Assembly: GCA_031271325.1 (NCBI GenBank)
Contig: JAISVY010000003.1
Span: 1 to 8,517, forward strand
DNA from: Oscillospiraceae bacterium
GTDB taxonomy: Bacteria; Bacillota; Clostridia; Oscillospirales; UBA929
DNA length: 8,517 nt
Direction: 5' to 3'
Position 1 is the first letter of the stretch. Every line of letters starts with the position of its first letter. The notes under the pieces were generated by a model, which saw only the letters and a list, made by a program, of their open reading frames with translations, made no database searches and was not told the origin of the DNA. Both the position numbers and the translations under genes were made by a program. This document shows, one piece after another, positions 4,725 to 8,517 of this stretch.

Positions 4725-5156
4725 TTACAAAACCGTCATGCTGCCGACCGCGAGGTAGTAGTATACTTCCCCCAGCTCTTCATACTGCCCGAACACGCCG
4801 GTTACTTCCACGTTTGTGTTGTCGGGCGGGAAGCTGTCCGGGTAGGCGTGACCGTCCCAGATAAACTCCAACCCCTGCTGGCAGCAGGCGGCCGCGTCTT
4901 CGATCAGAACGAAGTGGTAAACCTGCCCCGTTTCCTCATAAAACGACGCGTAATACGGTCCCCTCGCCTTCACGGTTTTCCCCATGTAGTCTTCCGGGTT
5001 TGTCATCATGTTGTAAACCTCGCCGTAAACCATCGTGGCGTTCATCACCGTCAGGTCAACGTCAGGCGCGCCGGGTTCCTTCGGCGCTGCCGGGGGAACC
5101 GCGCAGGCGGACAGGACGCAGCACAGCAGCGCCGCCAAGAGCATCGTCTTTTTCAT
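4725..5156 (-). CDS. small lipoprotein of the zinc operon, 143 aa
   Basis: A lipoprotein signal peptide is clear: basic MKK, a hydrophobic stretch, and lipobox LSAC with Cys18 as lipid anchor, then a Pro/Ala-rich linker to about residue 32. The mature domain (36-143) has a conserved-looking Cys91-Cys92 (DAAACCQQGLEF), flanked by aromatic residues and beta strands; it looks like an OB-like small domain. I recall similar lipoproteins at the end of clostridial metal ABC operons and a CC motif in TIGR03943-type proteins, so a zinc-binding or zinc-handling role outside the membrane is likely but inferred. The start is set by AAGGAGGG and overlaps the permease stop as ATGA, so it is translationally coupled. 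A longer frame upstream is only a shadow of the permease gene. Confidence 0.8.
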   Translation of the reverse strand: MKKTMLLAALLCCVLSACAVPPAAPKEPGAPDVDLTVMNATMVYGEVYNMMTNPEDYMGKTVKARGPYYASFYEETGQVYHFVLIEDAAACCQQGLEFIWDGHAYPDSFPPDNTNVEVTGVFGQYEELGEVYYYLAVGSMTVL

Positions 5157-5992
5157 GCTTTGACCCTCCTTAATACGATCCCGGCGGCACTGAACAGGAA
5201 AAACCCCGCGATGTCCACCGAGACGATTGTCGCGCCGACCGGCGTCCCGCAAACGATTGACAGCACGATGCCGAGCGCGGCGCAGGTGACCGACAGGATA
5301 ACGGAGCAAACCGTCACGTCCCGGAAACTCTTGAACACCCGCATGGCCGACAACGCGGGGAAGATGACCAGCGCGGAGATCAGCAGCGAACCCACCAGAT
5401 TCATCGCGACGACGATCACGACGGCGATGGTCACGGCGAGGATCAGGTTGTACACCTTTGCCCGGTTTCCGGTCGCGGCGGCGAAGTCCTCGTCAAAGGT
5501 TACGGCGAAAATTTTATGGTAGAACAGCAAAAACACCGCCACGACCAAAACCGACAGAACGGCGCACAGCCAAACCTCGGTATCGGTCAGCGTCAGGATC
5601 GAAAACGAGCCGAACAGTGTGGCGCATACGTCGCCCGACAGATTCGCGGACTTCGCGAACAGGTTCATGATTAAATAACCGACCGCGAGCGTACCGACCG
5701 AGATCATCGCAATCGCGGCGTCGCCCTTGATCTTCGCGTTCTGCCCGGTGCGCAGCAGCAGTACGGCGCACACCACCGTCACCGGCAGCACCACTAAAAA
5801 ATCGCTCGTGATTTTTAGCGCGGCGGCAATCGCTATCGCGCCGAACGCCACATGCGACAGCCCGTCCCCGATAAACGAGAAGCGCTTCAACACCAGCGTC
5901 ACGCCCAGCAGCGCCGAGCAGAGCGCGATCAGAATCCCGACCACGGTGGCGTTGATCACATAGTCTTTTTGGAAATACTCCAGCAATGTCAT
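5153..5992 (-). CDS. znuB: zinc ABC transporter permease, ABC-3 family, 279 aa
   Basis: This is the membrane channel of the importer. Hydrophobic segments are spread along the whole protein (about eight to nine, for example at 15-35, 52-80, 92-110, 139-158, 182-205, 222-245 and 250-272). The early motif FIGDGLSHVAFGA (~40-52) is diagnostic of the ABC-3 metal permeases (ZnuB/AdcB/MntB). Length is typical. Its ATG overlaps the ATPase stop by four bases (ATGA), and the downstream lipoprotein overlaps it in the same way. Zinc rather than manganese is inferred from the neighbouring Zur-like regulator and the His-rich binding protein. Confidence 0.92.
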   Translation of the reverse strand: MTLLEYFQKDYVINATVVGILIALCSALLGVTLVLKRFSFIGDGLSHVAFGAIAIAAALKITSDFLVVLPVTVVCAVLLLRTGQNAKIKGDAAIAMISVGTLAVGYLIMNLFAKSANLSGDVCATLFGSFSILTLTDTEVWLCAVLSVLVVAVFLLFYHKIFAVTFDEDFAAATGNRAKVYNLILAVTIAVVIVVAMNLVGSLLISALVIFPALSAMRVFKSFRDVTVCSVILSVTCAALGIVLSIVCGTPVGATIVSVDIAGFFLFSAAGIVLRRVKA

Positions 5993-6684
5993 TCTGCCGT
6001 CCCTCCCTCGCCGCCGCTTAACCGCGCCGCGTATTCCGAAACTGTGCCGAAAACCAGCGGCGAGCCGATGTGCAGGATGTGGGAGGCATATGCCAGCGCG
6101 GACGGGATGTCGTGGGAGATCATCATAACGGTGACCCCTCCGGCATTTAACGCCTGAATGATCTTATACATATCCGCGGTCGACGCCGGGTCAAGCCCCG
6201 CCGCCGGTTCGTCCAGCAGCAGAATCTTCCCGGCGGCGCACAGCGCCCGCGCCAGCAGCACCCGCTGCTGCTGACCGCCGGAGAGTTCGCGGTAACAGCG
6301 TCTGGAAAGCCCCAATATGCCGAGCCGCTCCATCTGCATCTCCGCCCGGCGCTTTTCCGCGCGGTTGTAATACGGCCGCCAGCCGCGCCGGTTCAGACAG
6401 CCGGACAGCACAACCTCCCGCACCGATGCGGGGAAATCTTTCTGCGCCGCCGTCTGCTGCGGAAGATACCCGATGTCGTTCGGTTTCAAGCCGTCTCCCA
6501 TGACAATCTTACCGGAGATCGGCGTTTTTAAGCGAAGCAGCGTCTTCATCAGCGTGGTTTTGCCGGAACCGTTTTCCCCGACGATGCATAAGTAATCCCC
6601 GGCGCTGACAGTGAAAGAAAGGCCGGACACAACCGGTTTCCCCTCATACCCGAGGGTTAGGTCTTGGCAGGTCAGCTGCGGCAT
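5989..6684 (-). CDS. znuC: zinc ABC transporter ATP-binding protein, 231 aa
   Basis: The ATPase powers ZnuB. All motifs are intact: Walker A GENGSGKT (36-43), Q-loop at Gln76, signature LSGGQQQR (134-141), Walker B ILLLDEP (154-160), D-loop GLD and the switch His191 in SHD. Length and layout fit the ZnuC/AdcC family. The ATG follows the ZnuA stop by one base (TAA-C-ATG), and the end overlaps znuB, so the transporter subunits are made from one coupled message. The C-terminal tail (220-231) is Gly-rich and short, without the extra metal-sensing domain of some ABC ATPases. Confidence 0.95.
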   Translation of the reverse strand: MPQLTCQDLTLGYEGKPVVSGLSFTVSAGDYLCIVGENGSGKTTLMKTLLRLKTPISGKIVMGDGLKPNDIGYLPQQTAAQKDFPASVREVVLSGCLNRRGWRPYYNRAEKRRAEMQMERLGILGLSRRCYRELSGGQQQRVLLARALCAAGKILLLDEPAAGLDPASTADMYKIIQALNAGGVTVMMISHDIPSALAYASHILHIGSPLVFGTVSEYAARLSGGEGGTAE

Positions 6685-6685
6685 G

Positions 6686-7762
6686 TTACTTCAGCGCCTC
6701 TTTCAGTATATTGAGATTGCTTTCCATGATCGACAGATAGGTCGCTCCCCCGTCTATATCCGCGGCGGTCACCGACTGCATCGCGTCCAGAACCAGGATC
6801 TGCTGGTTTTGCGCCGCCGAATTGCGGATGATTGTCTCGGCGATGGATTTGTCGGAGCTTTCGGTCACCATCAGGCACTTCAGGTTCAGCTCGTCCGTCT
6901 TATCCGTGAGGAACGCGATCGTCTCAAAGCTGGCTTCCGTTTCGGCGGAACAACCGGGGAACGCGGCAAAATACTCGATGTTGTAATCATCCACCAGATA
7001 GCGGAACGGGAAACGGTCGCCGAACAGCAGGGTTTTGACCGCCGCCGTGTCCGCCGCCGCGCGGTAGTTCTCGTCCGCCGCGCGCAGCTTTAGATTGTAC
7101 GCCTCCAAGTTTTCGGCATATATAGCGGCGTTGTCTTCGTCCAGCTCGGAAAGCGCGTTCGCGATCACGGCGCAGAGCGCTTCCGCGTTTCGCAGAGAGA
7201 GCCACACATGCTCGTCGAGCACAACTTCACCCTCATGACTATGCTCCTCGCCTTCGTGTTCTTCGCCTTCGTGTTCTTCGTCCTCGTGCTCTTCGTCCTC
7301 GTGTTCCTCTGTATGTTCGCCCTCTTCTTCGTGGGGTTCGCCTTCCTCATGGGCATGTTCGTCGTCTTCCATGCCCTCTACAAGCTCTTCGGCTTTCGCG
7401 GCGTTCCCCACCGCTTCCAGAAGGTTGATCGCGACCATACCGGGATTTTCCGCCTCGGCCAGCGCGTCGGGCACCCATGCGTCCGATTCGCCGCCCACGT
7501 TGATAAACAGTTCGCATTCGGAGATCTTGCCCATATCCGCCACCGTCGGCTGATAGCTGTGCAGGTCAACCCCTCTGTCCGTCAGGAGGGTTAACTCCAT
7601 GGTATCCGCGCGCCCGCCGAGTATTTGCCGCACCCAATCGTACTGCGGAAAGATGGTGCAAACGACGCTGAGCGTATCCCCGCCGCCCTGCGCGGGCGTC
7701 TGCCCGCAGCCGGACAGTACCAACAACATTGCCGTAAGTATGAGCGCTATACCTTTTTTCAT
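6686..7762 (-). CDS. znuA: zinc-binding lipoprotein of the ABC importer, 358 aa
   Basis: This is a cluster 9 (SBP_bac_9, ZnuA/AdcA type) solute-binding lipoprotein that captures Zn(II) and delivers it to ZnuB. The signal peptide ends in lipobox LSGC (Cys19). The first domain has the ligand His68 in GVDLHSYQPT; the second ligand His185 is in DEHVWLSL. Between them residues 136-177 form a His/Glu/Asp-rich metal-scavenging loop with a tandem 5-residue repeat. At the usual third His position (H-x-A-F) this protein reads GDRFPF with Asp249, a variant I associate with clostridial members. Later conserved parts are FPGCSAETEAS (268-278) and DAMQSVT. Start: MKK with AAGGAGAG upstream, four bases after the zur stop; a longer frame upstream overlaps zur and is rejected. 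Confidence 0.95.
   Translation of the reverse strand: MKKGIALILTAMLLVLSGCGQTPAQGGGDTLSVVCTIFPQYDWVRQILGGRADTMELTLLTDRGVDLHSYQPTVADMGKISECELFINVGGESDAWVPDALAEAENPGMVAINLLEAVGNAAKAEELVEGMEDDEHAHEEGEPHEEEGEHTEEHEDEEHEDEEHEGEEHEGEEHSHEGEVVLDEHVWLSLRNAEALCAVIANALSELDEDNAAIYAENLEAYNLKLRAADENYRAAADTAAVKTLLFGDRFPFRYLVDDYNIEYFAAFPGCSAETEASFETIAFLTDKTDELNLKCLMVTESSDKSIAETIIRNSAAQNQQILVLDAMQSVTAADIDGGATYLSIMESNLNILKEALK
7235..7309 (-). repeat. 15-bp tandem repeat in the znuA His-rich loop
   Basis: Residues 152-176 repeat a five-residue unit: EEHED twice, EEHEG twice, then EEHSH. At DNA level this is a near-perfect 15-bp tandem repeat, prone to gain and loss of units by slippage. Each unit adds one His and several acidic residues, so copy number should change metal-scavenging capacity without changing the frame. 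Confidence 0.85.
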
Positions 7763-7766
7763 CAAA

Positions 7767-8189
7767 CTACTCTCCTTCGAATGATTGATTGAGGCAGTCG
7801 CCGCACTGACCGTACAGCACGGTCTTCTGCGCGTTGACCAGAAACGCGTGCTTACCCAGCACGTGACGTTCAACCGCCGAAAGTTCTTCGCACGCCAAGT
7901 GTTCCAGCTTCCCGCAGCTCTCGCACTTCAAATGGTAATGCGATTCGCCGCAGCCGTCCTCGCCGGTGTACTGATAGCAAGCGCCGGAGACGCTGTCGGC
8001 GGCGTAGCGCCGGAGCGTGCCGTCTTTGGTCAGCCTGTCGAGATGCCGGTAAACCGTCGTGCGCCCAACATCGAGGCAGCGCTCCGCGATCTGCGCGGCG
8101 GTGACATGAGCATCCCCGAGCGAGCGGATGCACGACAAAATCGCTTCTCGCTGTTTGGTGTTGTACGGCCGCAATCCCGGCACCTCCAC
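7767..8189 (-). CDS. zur: Fur-family zinc uptake regulator, 140 aa
   Basis: This is a Fur-family metalloregulator, most likely Zur, repressing zinc uptake when zinc is plentiful. The winged-helix domain has its recognition helix at 41-57 (VGRTTVYRHLDRLTKDG). The C-terminal domain has HYHLKCESC (84-92) and CGDC (129-132): Cys89/92/129/132 form the structural zinc site, and His84, His86 and His114 are candidate sensing ligands. The assignment to zinc rather than iron or peroxide rests on the downstream znuACB genes. No ATG is available; GTG at 8189 or 8183, or TTG at 8174 (eight bases after GGAGG), are the choices, and the TTG or second GTG have the better spacing. As first gene of the operon it probably autoregulates. 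Confidence 0.9.
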   Translation of the reverse strand: MEVPGLRPYNTKQREAILSCIRSLGDAHVTAAQIAERCLDVGRTTVYRHLDRLTKDGTLRRYAADSVSGACYQYTGEDGCGESHYHLKCESCGKLEHLACEELSAVERHVLGKHAFLVNAQKTVLYGQCGDCLNQSFEGE

Positions 8190-8213
8190 CCCTCGAATTT
8201 GGAACGCTGTTTC

Positions 8214-8242
8214 ATATTAGCACATGCGACTTGGCGTGTCAA
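8214..8242 (-). promoter_or_regulatory. promoter of the zur-znu operon
   Basis: On the minus strand TTGACA (8242-8237), exactly 17 bp, then TAATAT (8219-8214) is a near-consensus promoter, starting transcription near 8207, about 20 to 30 bases before the zur start. A typical Gram-positive Zur box was not recognised. A 7-bp inverted repeat GTGTCAA (8236-8242) and TTGACAC (8266-8272), 30 bp centre to centre, brackets the AT-rich region upstream and could be a binding site or a divergent -35. Confidence 0.8.
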
Positions 8243-8287
8243 GAAAGTTTATTTTATTAATATCATTGACACAACACAGTAAAGACG

Positions 8288-8396
8288 CTCTAAAAAACCA
8301 TGTTTTCATTCGGCGAAGCCGAACGAAAACGAGCGCAGCGCTTGCGAACAGGCGGCTGTGCCGCGGCATCGCGAGCCGGAGCGGGGGTTTTTAGAG
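8288..8396. repeat. structured inverted-repeat element (MITE- or REP-like)
   Basis: The ends CTCTAAAAAACC (8288-8299) and GGTTTTTAGAG (8386-8396) are inverted repeats with one extra A. Inside are a 13-bp stem with GAA loop (8302-8314 with 8318-8330, one A-C mismatch that becomes G-U on the minus strand) and a smaller stem GCGGC-TGT-GCCGC (8352-8364). The whole is noncoding, very GC-rich inside and AT-rich at its ends. It looks like a mobile or dispersed intergenic element, or a bidirectional terminator. Confidence 0.5.
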
Positions 8397-8424
8397 GTAC
8401 CCAATCCGTTTATAACGCCTCAAC

Positions 8425-8447
8425 CGGGAAACCCGGGAACTTTCCCG
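8425..8447. repeat. hairpin upstream of the rightward promoter
   Basis: CGGGAAA (8425-8431) pairs with TTTCCCG (8441-8447) over a 9-base loop; a shorter alternative is CCGGG-AAA-CCCGG. It lies just before the -35 at 8458. It may be an operator or chance. Confidence 0.3.
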
Positions 8448-8457
8448 CAAAAACCGT

Positions 8458-8517
8458 TTGCATTCCACTGTTTTATTTGATATACTGGACAAAATTGAAA
8501 CGAGAAGGAGCTGAACA
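8458..8517 (+). promoter_or_regulatory. promoter and ribosome binding site of a gene starting beyond the right edge
   Basis: TTGCAT (8458-8463), 17 bp, TATACT (8481-8486) is a good sigma-A promoter. AAGGAG (8505-8510) follows and the window ends seven bases later, exactly where a start codon is expected. The gene itself is not visible. Confidence 0.7.

Noticed and set aside
4482..5522. Long plus-strand open frame (346 codons) across the junction and the zinc operon
   Set aside because: It is antisense to the znuB and lipoprotein genes, has Arg/His-rich shadow composition and no ribosome binding site, and includes the terminator and tRNA promoter.
7208..7594. Plus-strand frame encoding a hydrophobic Phe/Leu/Val-rich protein
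   Set aside because: It is the exact antisense of the His/Glu-rich repeat of znuA; the apparent membrane segment arises from that repeat.
8243..8275. Fur/Zur box in the AT-rich sequence upstream of zur
   Set aside because: TATTAATA and nearby bases give only weak symmetry and do not fit the 7-1-7 pattern with TAAT/ATTA half sites well enough to call.
8266..8296. Rightward promoter TTGACA with a -10 near 8289
   Set aside because: The -35 is perfect but the best -10 at 17 bp (TCTAAA) is poor, and the downstream gene has its own better promoter at 8458.
1..8517. CRISPR array, rRNA, riboswitch, transposase or toxin-antitoxin pair
   Set aside because: No regularly spaced repeats, rRNA motifs, recognisable metabolite-sensing leader or transposase motifs were seen. 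The 92-aa/123-aa pair lacks toxin or antitoxin signatures I could recognise.

Overview
The window looks like a piece of a moderately GC-rich Firmicutes chromosome, probably a gut Clostridia (Oscillospirales-like) genome. Evidence is strong Gram-positive Shine-Dalgarno sites, sigma-A style TTGACA/TATAAT promoters, lipoprotein signal peptides and a Gram-positive type zinc-uptake operon. The genus cannot be read from the sequence. There are two parts: the right end of an integrated mobile element (about 1 to 4600) and host chromosome (about 4610 to 8517).

Mobile element (1-~4600). It has the layout of a temperate-phage or integrative-element lysogeny module. A leftward early operon (835 to 1 and beyond) encodes a 92-aa unknown protein, a 123-aa excisionase-like HTH protein, a small Cys-rich zinc-ribbon protein and the start of a further gene. 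A switch region (836-1043) holds a near-consensus leftward promoter with one 16-bp operator filling its spacer, a second inverted copy 30 bp away, a separate 15-bp palindrome and candidate rightward promoters. Rightward come a 133-aa Cys-rich unknown protein, an XRE-type HTH repressor, a PH-like/SHOCT protein, a 191-aa unknown protein and a tyrosine recombinase. A small minus-strand gene (1746-1952) converges on the repressor and overlaps its 3' end; its product resembles the repressor's own C-terminal tail.

Junction (4458-4724). After the integrase come a perfect tandem 11-bp repeat (candidate integrase arm sites), a strong minus-strand intrinsic terminator, and the 5' half of a tRNA gene with its own consensus promoter. 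The tRNA loses homology just after the anticodon loop, so the element appears to have entered, and split, a tRNA gene. The matching 3' half would lie off the left edge.

Host zinc operon (8242 to 4725, minus strand). One strong promoter precedes zur - znuA - znuC - znuB - small lipoprotein, all tightly spaced or overlapping by ATGA. The Fur-family regulator is first, which suggests an autoregulated zinc-starvation operon. ZnuA captures Zn(II) outside the membrane with the help of a His/Glu-rich tandem-repeat loop, ZnuB is the channel, ZnuC the ATPase, and the last gene encodes a lipoprotein of a type I associate with zinc transporters. Upstream of zur lie a structured ~109-bp inverted-repeat element (8288-8396) and, at the right edge, a promoter and ribosome binding site for a rightward gene that starts just outside the window.
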